Positions 31,673 through 39,976 of a DNA stretch of 64,000 nt are shown here, piece after piece (within the stretch, counting starts at the first letter, position 1; the number at the start of each line of letters is the position of its first letter). The notes below the pieces were generated by a model. It ran no database searches. It was not told where the DNA came from and saw only the letters and a program-made list of their open reading frames with translations. Both the position numbers and the translations under genes were made by a program. This DNA is from JBLZUR01 sp048565625 (GTDB lineage: Bacteria; Pseudomonadota; Alphaproteobacteria; Sphingomonadales; Sphingomonadaceae). The DNA lies in NCBI RefSeq assembly GCF_048565625.1, contig NZ_JBLZUR010000002.1, positions 3,038,001-3,102,000 of the forward strand, written 5' to 3'.

Positions 31673-33670
31673 TCAGTGCAGGTCGGGGGCGCGGCCTTCG
31701 GCCTTGAGCGTCGCCACCACCTCGGCCAGCGGCGACACCTGCTGCCGCGCATCGACGCCCAGCGGCCGGACCGCAAGGGTCCGCTCCTCGGCCTCACGCT
31801 TGCCGACGACCAGCAGGTACGGGACCTTGGCGAGTGAGTGCTCGCGAACCTTGTAGTTGATCTTCTCGTTGCGCAGATCCGCCTCGGCGCGGATGCCCGC
31901 GGCACGCAGCGTCTCCACCACCTCCGCCGCATAGTCGTCGGCGTCCGACACGATCGTCGCGACGACTGCCTGCACCGGGGCGAGCCAGAGCGGGAACTTG
32001 CCCGCGTGATGCTCGATCAGGATGCCCAGGAACCGCTCGAACGTGCCGAGGATTGCGCGGTGGAGCATGACCGGGCGGTGCCGCTCGCCATCCTCGCCGA
32101 CATAGGACGCGTCGAGCCGCTCGGGCAGGACGCGGTCGGACTGCATCGTGCCGACCTGCCAGGTCCGCCCGATCGCGTCGGTCAGGTGAAACTCAAGCTT
32201 CGGAGCATAGAACGCGCCCTCGCCCGGCAGCTCCTCGAACCCGTCCTTGATCGACTGGCGGATGTTCGCGCCCATGACGGCGCGGCGCAGCTCGTCCTCC
32301 GCCTTGTCCCACATCGCATCGTCGCCGAAGCGCTTGTCGGGGCGCAGCGCCAGCTTCACCGCATAATGATCGAAGCCGAGATCGGCGTAGACGCTGTCGA
32401 GCAGCTCGCAGAACGCCTGCACCTCGCCCACCAGCTGATCCTCGCGCACGAAGAGATGCGCGTCGTCCTGGGTGAACTGACGGACGCGCATGATGCCGTG
32501 GAGCGCGCCATGGGCCTCGTTGCGGTGGCAGCAGCCGAACTCCGCCATGCGGATCGGCAGGTCGCGGTAGGACTTGATGCCCTGGCGGAAGATCAGGACA
32601 TGCGCCGGGCAATTCATCGGCTTCAGCGCCATCAGGTCGCCTTCGCCGGTCAGCACGGGGCCCTCGTCCTCGGTGTTCGGCACCTCGTCCGGCACGACGA
32701 ACATGTTCTCGCGGTACTTGCCCCAGTGACCCGACTGCTCCCATTGGCGCGAGTCCATCAGCTGCGGCGTCTTGACCTCGTCATAGCCCGCCGCATCCAG
32801 CCGGCGGCGCATATACGCCTCCAGCTGACGCCAGATCAGATAGCCCTTGGGGTGCCAGAACACCGAACCCTGCGCCTCGGACTGGAGGTGGAACAGGTCC
32901 ATTTCCTGCCCGATGCGGCGATGGTCGCGCTTCGCCGCTTCCTCCAGCCGGGTGAGATGGGCGTCGAGCTGCTTCTTGTTGAGCCAGCCGGTGCCGTAGA
33001 CCCGACTGAGCATCGCGTTCTTCTGGTCGCCGCGCCAATACGCGCCCGAGACGCGGGTCAGCTTGAACGCCGCCGGGTCGAGCTTGCCGGTCGAAGCGAG
33101 ATGCGGGCCGCGGCACATGTCGAAGAACTTGCCCGCGCGGTAGACGGTCAGCTCCTCGCCGCCCGGCAGTTCGGCGGCCCATTCGGCCTTGAACGTTTCG
33201 CCCTGCTCGCGCCAGATGCGGATCAGTTCCTCGCGCTGCCAGACCTCGCGCACCAGCGGCTCGTCGGCGGCGATGATGCGGCGCATCTCGGCCTCGATCG
33301 CGGGCAGGTCCTCGTCGGTGAAGGGCCGCTCCTTGGGCGCGAAGTCGTAATAGAAGCCGTCGTCGGTCGCCGGGCCGAAGGTGATCTGCGTGCCCGGGAA
33401 GAGGTTCTGCACCGCCTCCGCCAGCACATGGGCGAAGTCGTGGCGGGCGAGTTCCAGCGCATCCGCCTCGTCCTTGGCGGTGACCAGCGCCAGCTGCGCA
33501 TCCGCCTCCAGCGGACGGTTGATGTCGCGCACCTCGCCATCCACCTTCGCCGCCAGCGCCGCCTTGGCGAGGCCCGGCCCGATCGCCGCCGCGATGTCGG
33601 CCGGGGTGGTGCCGGCCGGCACCTCACGCACGGAGCCGTCGGGAAGGGTGATCTTCAGGAGCTGGGTCAT
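31673..33670 (-). CDS. thrS: Threonyl-tRNA synthetase
   Basis: A 665-residue class II synthetase. Residues ~1-65 are the TGS domain (LPDGSVREVPAGTTPADIA). The editing domain follows (HDFAHVLAEAVQNLFPGTQITFGPATDDGFYYDF, with its HxxxH pair). The catalytic core has MNCPAHVLIF (zinc Cys) and RMAEFGCCHRNEAHGALHGIMRVRQFTQDDAH (motif 2), and motif 3 is in HRAILGTFERFLGILIEHHAG. The C-terminal anticodon-binding domain is complete. I chose the ATG at 33668-33670; the longer frame is spurious. In many bacteria thrS and infC are adjacent; here a plus-strand gene separates them. Confidence 0.98.
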   Translation of the reverse strand: MTQLLKITLPDGSVREVPAGTTPADIAAAIGPGLAKAALAAKVDGEVRDINRPLEADAQLALVTAKDEADALELARHDFAHVLAEAVQNLFPGTQITFGPATDDGFYYDFAPKERPFTDEDLPAIEAEMRRIIAADEPLVREVWQREELIRIWREQGETFKAEWAAELPGGEELTVYRAGKFFDMCRGPHLASTGKLDPAAFKLTRVSGAYWRGDQKNAMLSRVYGTGWLNKKQLDAHLTRLEEAAKRDHRRIGQEMDLFHLQSEAQGSVFWHPKGYLIWRQLEAYMRRRLDAAGYDEVKTPQLMDSRQWEQSGHWGKYRENMFVVPDEVPNTEDEGPVLTGEGDLMALKPMNCPAHVLIFRQGIKSYRDLPIRMAEFGCCHRNEAHGALHGIMRVRQFTQDDAHLFVREDQLVGEVQAFCELLDSVYADLGFDHYAVKLALRPDKRFGDDAMWDKAEDELRRAVMGANIRQSIKDGFEELPGEGAFYAPKLEFHLTDAIGRTWQVGTMQSDRVLPERLDASYVGEDGERHRPVMLHRAILGTFERFLGILIEHHAGKFPLWLAPVQAVVATIVSDADDYAAEVVETLRAAGIRAEADLRNEKINYKVREHSLAKVPYLLVVGKREAEERTLAVRPLGVDARQQVSPLAEVVATLKAEGRAPDLH

Positions 33671-33749
33671 GGCGGGGACATAGCGATGCGCGGAGCCGGA
33701 AGGAAGGCGGGTCTCCCCAAGACGCAGCTTGCACGATACAGCCTGTGTC

Positions 33750-34505
33750 GTGGACGCTTTGCCGATCTTCGTGAACCTTCGCCGACGCAACGTCATCCTG
33801 ATCGGCGACAGCGAGGCGGCGGATGCCAAGCGCCGCCTGATCGAGCGGGCAGGCGGAGTGGCCGTCGGTGAGGATGCGCAAGCCGCGCTCGCCGTCGTGG
33901 CGCTCGACGCGCCGGAGGAAGCCGCTGCACGCCTCCAGTCGCGCGGGCTGCTGGTCAACGTGCCGGATCGTCCTGAACTCTGCGACTTCACCATGCCGGC
34001 GATCATCGATCGCGCGCCGGTGCTGATCGCCGTTTCGACCGCCGGGCGCAGCGCCGGTCTCGCCAAGGCGCTTCGGCAGCGGATCGAGGCGATGCTGCCC
34101 GCGCGCCTCGGCGCTCTGGCGGACGCCCTTTATGCAGCGCGGGCCGCCATCAGGGGGCGATGGCCGGATACCGCCGATCGCCGCCGCGCGATCGACGCGG
34201 CACTGTCGGAGGGTGGCGCTCTCGACCCGCTGGCAGAGGATGCGGCCGAGCGCGTCGGCGCCTGGACGGAAGGGGAAGCGGCTCCGACAGGTCTGGTCAG
34301 GATACGGCTCTCCTCGCCAGATCCCGACGATCTGACCCTCAGGACCGCGCGGCTGCTGGGCCAGGCGGATCGTGTCTACCACCGCGCCGAAGTTCCCGAT
34401 GCCATTCTCGTCCGCGCGCGCGCCGATGCGGCCCGCATCCCCTGCGACGCACCGCCCGCCGACCTGCCGCCAGGTCTGCACATCGATCTGGATTTCGCCC
34501 CATGA
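33750..34505 (+). CDS. Siroheme synthase N-terminal-like protein (precorrin-2 dehydrogenase/ferrochelatase)
   Basis: A 251-residue protein related to the CysG N-terminal/Met8p module, which oxidises precorrin-2 with NAD+ and inserts iron to make siroheme for sulfite/nitrite reductase. Seen are the Rossmann strand RNVILIGDSEAADAKRRLIERAGG, the segment DRPELCDFTMPAIIDRAPVLIAVSTAGRSAGLAKALRQRIE, which carries the conserved catalytic-Asp region, and a dimerisation tail. The uroporphyrinogen methyltransferase half of CysG is absent. GTG 33750 gives the conserved N-terminus. Its stop overlaps the zntB start by 4 bases, an odd functional pairing. Confidence 0.85.
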   Translation: MDALPIFVNLRRRNVILIGDSEAADAKRRLIERAGGVAVGEDAQAALAVVALDAPEEAAARLQSRGLLVNVPDRPELCDFTMPAIIDRAPVLIAVSTAGRSAGLAKALRQRIEAMLPARLGALADALYAARAAIRGRWPDTADRRRAIDAALSEGGALDPLAEDAAERVGAWTEGEAAPTGLVRIRLSSPDPDDLTLRTARLLGQADRVYHRAEVPDAILVRARADAARIPCDAPPADLPPGLHIDLDFAP

Positions 34506-35452
34506 ACGGATTCGCCTACATCCTGTTCGGCGACACGGTGCGGAGCGTCGAACCGGAAGAGGCGGTTGCCTCGAAGGGGGAACACGTTTTCGTGTGGATT
34601 CATCTGGAGGGGAACGAGGATGCCCGCGCCTGGACGCGCGAGCGGCTCACCCTTCCCGAAACGGTCGAGGACGCGCTCTTCGCCATCGAGACCCGCCCGC
34701 GTCTGGCGACCGTGGGCGAGGGCGCGCTGGTCAACCTGCGTGGCCGCGCCAAGGACCCGGCTGAGGACCCGCTCGTCTCGGTACGCCTCTGGGCGGAGGC
34801 GGGCCGCGTCTTCTCCACCGGCCGGCGGCGGATCGTCACGATCCGCGACCTGCGCCACTGCATGGAGGCGGGCCAGATCCGCGATCCCGGCGACCTCATC
34901 GCGCTCCTCGCCAGTGAGATCACGCGCGACCTCGATCCGGAGGTGGCGCGGCTGGGTGACGAGGTGGACGCCTGCGAAGGTGAGTTGGGTGCCGCCGACA
35001 TCTACCGGATGCGGCGCCAGATCACCGCAGCCCGTGCGCAGGCGATCGAATACCGCCGCTTCCTCGTCCCCCAGCGCGAGGCGATCGAGCGGCTGGCGAC
35101 GCTCAGCCTGCCATGGATCGAGGAGGCTGACCGCGCTCATCTTCGCGAGGCGGCGGACCGCGCGGCGCGGATGGCGGAGGAGCTGGAGGCGATCCGTGAA
35201 CGATCGGCCCTCCTCCACGAGCAGCTGACCGATCTCCATGCCGAGGAGATCGACCGGCGTGGCCTGCTGATCTCGATCGTCGCCTTTGTCTTCCTGCCGT
35301 TGACCTTCCTGACCGGCCTGCTCGGCATGAACGTGGAGGGCATTCCCTATGCGCACGAACCTTGGGCATTCTGGGGCGTGGTGGGAGTCTGCGTCGCCAT
35401 CGCTCTGGCGGTGGTGGGATACTTCACGGTGAAGCACTGGTTCCGTGCGTAA
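34502..35452 (+). CDS. zntB: CorA-family divalent cation transporter (ZntB-like)
   Basis: A 316-residue pentameric channel or transporter subunit. The cytoplasmic N-terminal alpha/beta funnel (~1-240) ends in a long helix. Two C-terminal transmembrane helices follow, with the defining GMN motif (LTGLLGMNVEGIPYAHEPWAFWG) between them. The short loop after GMN and the overall length are more like ZntB zinc transporters than CorA magnesium channels. The ATG overlaps the siroheme gene stop (ATGA). Ion specificity is inferred. Confidence 0.85.
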   Translation: MNGFAYILFGDTVRSVEPEEAVASKGEHVFVWIHLEGNEDARAWTRERLTLPETVEDALFAIETRPRLATVGEGALVNLRGRAKDPAEDPLVSVRLWAEAGRVFSTGRRRIVTIRDLRHCMEAGQIRDPGDLIALLASEITRDLDPEVARLGDEVDACEGELGAADIYRMRRQITAARAQAIEYRRFLVPQREAIERLATLSLPWIEEADRAHLREAADRAARMAEELEAIRERSALLHEQLTDLHAEEIDRRGLLISIVAFVFLPLTFLTGLLGMNVEGIPYAHEPWAFWGVVGVCVAIALAVVGYFTVKHWFRA

Positions 35453-35518
35453 GGCCGACACGCAATTGCGTCGATTGCGCTCTATCGTCTAGGGCGGATG
35501 TGGGACGAGGGAGATGAC

Positions 35519-36229
35519 ATGACGAGGAAGGTTTATACCGATGCGGCCGCCGCGCTGGACGGGCTGCTGTTCGACGGCATGACGATCTGCGCGGGCGGCT
35601 TCGGGCTCTGCGGCGTGCCCGAGCGGCTGATCGACGCGATCCAGGCATCGGGCGTGAGAGACCTGACCGTCGCCTCCAACAATGCCGGCATCGACAATGA
35701 AGGTCTCGGCAAGCTGCTCCGCACGCGCCAGATCAAGAAGATGATCTCCTCCTATGTCGGTGAGAACAAGGAGTTCGAGCGGCAGTATCTTTCCGGCGAG
35801 CTGGAGGTCGAGTTCTGCCCGCAGGGAACCCTTGCCGAGCGGATGCGGGCGGGCGGCGCTGGCATCCCCGGCTTCTACACCAAGACCGGCGTCGGCACGC
35901 AGGTGGCGGAGGGCAAGGAGACCAAGGAGTTCGACGGCGAAACCTATGTCCTCGAACGCGGCATCAAGGCCGATCTGTCGATCATCAAGGGCTGGAAGGC
36001 GGATGAGGCAGGCAATCTGATCTTCCGCAAGACCGCTCGCAACTTCAACCAGCCGGCTGCCACCGCCAGCTACCACACGGTGGCCGAGGTCGAAGAGATC
36101 GTCCCTGTCGGCAGCCTGGACGCAGATGCGATCCACGTGCCCGGCATCTACATCAAGCGCCTGATCCTCGGCGCACCCTATGACAAGAAGATCGAGTTCC
36201 GCACCGTGCGCGAGAGGGAGGCCGCCTGA
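35519..36229 (+). CDS. scoA: 3-oxoacid CoA-transferase subunit A
   Basis: A 236-residue alpha subunit of a heterodimeric family I CoA-transferase (succinyl-CoA:acetoacetate type). The glycine-rich CoA-binding motif is present (GMTICAGGFGLCGVPERLIDAI), followed by SYVGENKEFERQYLSGELEVEFCPQGTLAERMRAGGAGIPGFYTKTGVGT, standard for SCOT. The ATG at 35519 has a GGGAGA ribosome binding site. The stop overlaps the subunit B start by one base (TGATG). Used in ketone-body or branched-chain degradation by activating acetoacetate. Confidence 0.95.
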   Translation: MTRKVYTDAAAALDGLLFDGMTICAGGFGLCGVPERLIDAIQASGVRDLTVASNNAGIDNEGLGKLLRTRQIKKMISSYVGENKEFERQYLSGELEVEFCPQGTLAERMRAGGAGIPGFYTKTGVGTQVAEGKETKEFDGETYVLERGIKADLSIIKGWKADEAGNLIFRKTARNFNQPAATASYHTVAEVEEIVPVGSLDADAIHVPGIYIKRLILGAPYDKKIEFRTVREREAA

Positions 36230-36864
36230 TGCCCTGGGATCGTAATCAGATGGCCGCGCGCGCGGCGCGCGAGCTGCAGGACGGGTTCTACGTCAATCTC
36301 GGCATCGGCATCCCGACGCTTGTCGCAAACCATATTCCGGCGGGTGTCGAGGTGACGCTGCAGTCGGAGAACGGGATGCTCGGCATCGGCCCGTTCCCCT
36401 ATGACGACGAGGTCGATCCCGACCTGATCAACGCCGGCAAGCAGACGATCAGCCAGCTGCCCTCCTCCAGCTTCTTCTCCTCCGCCGACAGCTTCGCGAT
36501 GATTCGCGGCGGGCATATCGACCTGACCGTGCTCGGCGCGATGGAGGTCAGCCAGGACGGCGACATCGCCAACTGGATGATCCCCGGCAAGATGATCAAG
36601 GGCATGGGCGGGGCGATGGACCTCGTCGCCGGCGTCAAGAAGATCATCGTGGTCATGGAGCATACGTCGAAGGACGGCAGCCCGAAGTTCATTCCGGCCT
36701 GCACCCTCCCGCTGACCGGCAAGAACGTCGTGGACATGATCGTGACCGACCTCGCCGTCTTCCAGCGACCGGATCATTCCAGCCCGTTCAAGCTGGTCGA
36801 GGTCGCGCCGGGCATCTCCGCCGACGAGATCCGGGCGAAAACGACGGCCGCTTACGAGGGCTGA
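36229..36864 (+). CDS. scoB: 3-oxoacid CoA-transferase subunit B
   Basis: A 211-residue beta subunit carrying the catalytic glutamate in LQSENGMLGIGPFP (family SENGxxG), which forms the glutamyl-CoA thioester. GIGIPTLVANHIPAG precedes it and GAMDLVAGVKKIIVVMEHTSKDG follows, all typical. It is translationally coupled to scoA by the TGATG junction. The next gene, a flavoprotein reductase, begins 72 bases downstream and may belong to the same or a separate transcript. Confidence 0.96.
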   Translation: MPWDRNQMAARAARELQDGFYVNLGIGIPTLVANHIPAGVEVTLQSENGMLGIGPFPYDDEVDPDLINAGKQTISQLPSSSFFSSADSFAMIRGGHIDLTVLGAMEVSQDGDIANWMIPGKMIKGMGGAMDLVAGVKKIIVVMEHTSKDGSPKFIPACTLPLTGKNVVDMIVTDLAVFQRPDHSSPFKLVEVAPGISADEIRAKTTAAYEG

Positions 36865-36936
36865 GCAAAGGGTTGCTTCGCGCCGCCCCCTCCCGCTAGT
36901 CGCGAAAGCGATGGTGCAAGGCGGGGATCGGGTGAG

Positions 36937-38178
36937 ATGGAGCAGTTCGACGTTCTGATCGTGGGCGCGGGTCATGGCGGGGCGCAGGCCGCCGTCGCGC
37001 TCCGCCAGCGCAAGTTCACCGGCACGATCGCGGTCATCGGCGAGGAGCCGGAGATCCCCTATGAGCGCCCGCCGCTCTCCAAGGAGTATTTCTCCGGCGA
37101 GAAGAGCTTCGAACGCATTCTGATCCGCCCGGCGAGCTTCTGGGAGGAGCGCGAGGTGCGGATGCTGACCGGCCGCAAGGTCGTGTCGGTCGATCCCGAG
37201 GCGCGGCAGGTCACCACCGCGGACGGTGCCACGTACGGCTATGGATCACTGATCTGGGCGGCGGGCGGTCATGCGCGCCGCCTGACCTGCGGCGGCGGTG
37301 ACTTCGTCGGCGTCCACTCGGTGCGCAGCCGCGCGGATGCCGACCGGATGCTGAGCGAGCTTGAGACCACCACCGAGGTGGCGGTGATCGGCGGCGGCTA
37401 TATCGGGCTCGAATCGGCGGCTGTCCTGGCCAAGTTCGGCAAGAAGGTCACCGTGCTGGAGGCGCAGGAGCGCGTCCTCGCGCGCGTGGCCGGCGTCGCC
37501 CTCTCCCGCTTCTACGAGAAGGAGCATCGCGACCACGGCGTCGATGTCCGCCTGGGCGTCACCGTGGAATGCATCGAGGGTACGGACGGCCGCGCCTCCG
37601 GCGTGCGACTCGCCTCCGGCGAGATCGTGCCGGCGCAGATGGTGATCGTCGGCATTGGCATCATCCCCGCCGTCGAGCCTCTTCTCGCGGCAGGCGCGGA
37701 TGGCGGCAACGGCGTCGCGGTGGACGAACATGGCCGCACCACCCTGCCAAACATCTTCGCGATCGGCGATTGCGCCTTCCACGCCAATGCCTTCGCCGAC
37801 GGGCTACCGATCCGCCTCGAATCGGTGCAGAACGCGAATGACATGGCGACCACCGTCGCCCGCTTTATCACCGGCGATCCGGAGCCGTATAATTCCGTTC
37901 CCTGGTTCTGGTCGAACCAGTACGATCTCCGCCTCCAGACCGTCGGCCTCTCCGCCGGGCATGATCAGGAGGTTCTGCGCGGTGATCCCGCCACCCGCAG
38001 CTTCTCGATCGTCTACCTCAAAGCCGGTCGGGTCGTCGCGCTCGACTGTGTCAATGCGACCAAGGATTACGTGCAGGGCAAGGCGCTGGTGCTCGCTGGC
38101 GCGGCGATCGCACCGGAGCAGTTGGCCGACGCAGATACCCCTCTCAAGGCTCTGCTCGGCACTACGCCTGCCGCTTGA
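36937..38178 (+). CDS. Ferredoxin/rubredoxin reductase-like FAD-dependent oxidoreductase
   Basis: A 413-residue flavoprotein of the BphA4/putidaredoxin-reductase group, transferring electrons from NAD(P)H to a small iron-sulfur protein. Seen are FAD motif 1 (DVLIVGAGHGGAQAAVALRQRKFTG), IPYERPPLSKEYFSGEK, the NADH Rossmann motif (EVAVIGGGYIGLESAAVLAKFGKKVTVLE), and LPNIFAIGDCAFH. The C-terminal domain has WFWSNQYDLRLQTVGLSAGHD, a subgroup hallmark. No ferredoxin or oxygenase gene is adjacent, so the partner (a P450, ring hydroxylase or Fe-S assembly ferredoxin) is unknown. Confidence 0.92.
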   Translation: MEQFDVLIVGAGHGGAQAAVALRQRKFTGTIAVIGEEPEIPYERPPLSKEYFSGEKSFERILIRPASFWEEREVRMLTGRKVVSVDPEARQVTTADGATYGYGSLIWAAGGHARRLTCGGGDFVGVHSVRSRADADRMLSELETTTEVAVIGGGYIGLESAAVLAKFGKKVTVLEAQERVLARVAGVALSRFYEKEHRDHGVDVRLGVTVECIEGTDGRASGVRLASGEIVPAQMVIVGIGIIPAVEPLLAAGADGGNGVAVDEHGRTTLPNIFAIGDCAFHANAFADGLPIRLESVQNANDMATTVARFITGDPEPYNSVPWFWSNQYDLRLQTVGLSAGHDQEVLRGDPATRSFSIVYLKAGRVVALDCVNATKDYVQGKALVLAGAAIAPEQLADADTPLKALLGTTPAA

Positions 38179-38224
38179 GCGCCCGGTTGGCGGTAAGGGC
38201 ACTATTGTGCTAGTAAAACGTTGA

Positions 38225-38269
38225 AAGATCAGGAGTAACTCGGCAGCCGAGCCATTACTTCCTGATCTT
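38225..38269. promoter_or_regulatory. Long imperfect palindrome / stem-loop upstream of the 104-residue gene
   Basis: AAGATCAGGAGTAA (38225-38238) pairs with TTACTTCCTGATCTT (38255-38269) with one bulged base. The arms continue inward through CTCGGC/GCCGAG around a single A. There is no T tract, so it is either a terminator for the flavoprotein gene without U tract, a protein-binding palindrome, or a leader hairpin for the downstream gene. Confidence 0.55.
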
Positions 38270-38332
38270 CGGCGGTGCAGCATTACCAAGCCGCCGGAAT
38301 TCGAAGATGACGGAGCGCTAGGAGGAGATAAA

Positions 38333-38647
38333 ATGACGCAGGTGCAGCAAATCGAATCGTCGGAGAAGTCCTCGACGTTCATGGCCGCGCCAGCGGATGC
38401 CGACAGTGGCAGCTCGGACAAGGCCCTCATCATCCTGCAAAGCCTGCTTTGCCTTCTGCGTGACAAGAACGTCCTGAGCCGGGCCGATATCGAGGAGCTT
38501 CGCGATCTCGTCCAGTCTCGGGCCGCCAGTCGTTCCAAGGACCTTCCTTGCTGCACCGAGAGTGCGAATGCCGCGGCGGTCGAGATGCGCGACCTCGGCG
38601 ATTATATCGGTCGGCGTTACGGAGGTAAGCACCGTCGTACACAATAG
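38333..38647 (+). CDS. Small hypothetical soluble protein
   Basis: A 104-residue protein starting at ATG 38333, with a strong AGGAGATA ribosome binding site 6 bases upstream. It has a polar N-terminus, a central helix-turn-helix-like or coiled segment (KALIILQSLLCLLRDKNVLSRADIEELRDLVQSRA), a lone Cys pair (PCC) and a basic end (GGKHRRTQ). No family recognised. Surrounding DNA looks less GC-rich than its neighbours by eye, and it is framed by a long palindrome upstream and an operator-like palindrome downstream. It could be an orphan or acquired regulator-like protein. Confidence 0.6.
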   Translation: MTQVQQIESSEKSSTFMAAPADADSGSSDKALIILQSLLCLLRDKNVLSRADIEELRDLVQSRAASRSKDLPCCTESANAAAVEMRDLGDYIGRRYGGKHRRTQ

Positions 38648-38675
38648 GGTCGGGTAGCGGCTGCTATCGAAGACC

Positions 38676-38700
38676 CAGACCGTACCAGACCGTACGGTAC
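38676..38700. promoter_or_regulatory. Operator-like repeats upstream of the RND efflux operon
   Basis: CAGACCGTAC occurs twice in tandem (38676-38685, 38686-38695) and is followed by GGTAC, creating the perfect palindrome ACCGTACGGT (38689-38698). A TTTTTTTGCAC stretch follows. TetR/AcrR-type repressors of RND pumps bind palindromes of this kind. No such regulator gene is adjacent. Confidence 0.55.
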
Positions 38701-38791
38701 ATTTTTTTGCACTGCACCCTCTTGATCCCGTTCGCCTCCCTTGCCATTGACGATCGCGGGGGCTGTTTTCGTTTCTGGCGAAGGGATTTGA

Positions 38792-39970
38792 ATGCGCAGC
38801 CAGCGTCGCCTCGGCCTTAGCGGGCTGGCCTTTTTGAGCCTGCTCGGGGCCTGTGGTCAGGAGGCTCCTCCGCCTCCGCCGCCGCCCAAGGTCGGGGTTA
38901 TCACTCTCAAGTCGGAGCCGGTCACGCTGACTCGCGAGCTTCCGGGGCGGATCAGCGCTCTGGAAACATCCGAAGTGCGTCCGCAAGTCAGCGGCGTGAT
39001 CCGCCGCCGCCTCTTCGAGGAGGGCGCCGAGGTCCGGGCCGGACAGGTTCTTTACGAGATCGAGGATGCGCCCTACCGCGCGGCGCTCGGCACGGCGCAA
39101 GGGCAGCTTCAGCGCGCCCAGGCGGGCATCAACGCCAGCCAGCGTCAGGCCCAGCGTTACGGCGAACTGGCGGCGATCAACGCTGTGAGTCGGCAGGAAG
39201 CCGAAAACGCAACGGCAAGCGCCGGCCAGGCGCGCGCCGATGTTGCGGCGCAGCGCGCGGCCGTGGAGTCGGCCCGGATCAACCTCGGCTTCACACGCGT
39301 TCGCGCGCCGATCTCGGGACGAATCGGGCGTTCTCTGGTGACCCCGGGTGCGCTCGTCCAAAACGGTCAGGCCGACCCGCTCGCCACCATCCAGCGCCTC
39401 GACAGCGTCTATGTCGACGTCACTCAATCCGCGGCCGAGCTGGTCGATCTGCGACAGTCGATCGCGCGTGGCGCGCTGACCCGTAATGGGCCAGACAGCG
39501 CACGGGTCCAGCTTATGCTACCCAACGGCACGACTTACCCGATCGAGGGCCGACTGCAGTTTTCGGAAGTGACGGTCGATCAGACGACCGGCGCCGTCGC
39601 CCTGCGCGCGACCTTTCCCAACCCCGACAAGATCCTGCTTCCTGGCATGTACGTCCGCGCGCGCCTTGTTGAGGGCATTCGGACGAACGGCGTGCTGGTT
39701 CCACAACAGGGGATCACGCGCAATGAGCGCGGCGAGGCAACCGCCATGGTGGTCGGTGCCGACAACAAGGTTGAACAGCGCACCGTTACGACCGATCGGG
39801 CCGTTGGTGGGAAGTGGCTCGTCTCGGCGGGCCTGAAGCCGGGCGACCGCGTGATTGTCGAAGGATTGGTGATGCTTACGCCCGGAACCAAGGTCGATCC
39901 GGGCCCGCCAAGCCAGGTCACCGCACCGCAAAAGGGCAAAGCGCCCGCACCCGTGCCCGCGAAGAACTGA
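38792..39970 (+). CDS. RND efflux periplasmic adaptor (membrane fusion protein)
   Basis: A 392-residue AcrA/MexA-type adaptor. The signal ends in a lipobox (LSLLGAC), followed by a seven-proline run. Then come the beta-barrel/lipoyl/alpha-hairpin layout: RELPGRISALETSEVRPQVSGVIRRRLFEEGAEVRAGQVLYEIE (lipoyl half 1), an alanine/glutamine-rich hairpin, INLGFTRVRAPISGRIGRSLVTPGALV (lipoyl half 2), and the membrane-proximal domain to GDRVIVEGLVMLTPG. It bridges the inner-membrane pump and outer-membrane channel. First gene of the operon; the permease starts 6 bases after its stop. Confidence 0.96.
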   Translation: MRSQRRLGLSGLAFLSLLGACGQEAPPPPPPPKVGVITLKSEPVTLTRELPGRISALETSEVRPQVSGVIRRRLFEEGAEVRAGQVLYEIEDAPYRAALGTAQGQLQRAQAGINASQRQAQRYGELAAINAVSRQEAENATASAGQARADVAAQRAAVESARINLGFTRVRAPISGRIGRSLVTPGALVQNGQADPLATIQRLDSVYVDVTQSAAELVDLRQSIARGALTRNGPDSARVQLMLPNGTTYPIEGRLQFSEVTVDQTTGAVALRATFPNPDKILLPGMYVRARLVEGIRTNGVLVPQQGITRNERGEATAMVVGADNKVEQRTVTTDRAVGGKWLVSAGLKPGDRVIVEGLVMLTPGTKVDPGPPSQVTAPQKGKAPAPVPAKN

Positions 39971-39976
39971 TCCGCC

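Noticed and set aside
33671..33749. T-box or other riboswitch leader upstream of thrS
   Set aside because: Only 79 bases lie between thrS and the divergent siroheme gene, with no T-box motif or terminator-like structure.
36125..36150. CCACGTG sequence in scoA as another parS
   Set aside because: Only the central CACGTG hexamer matches; the flanks lack the GTTTC/GAAAC arms and it is coding sequence.
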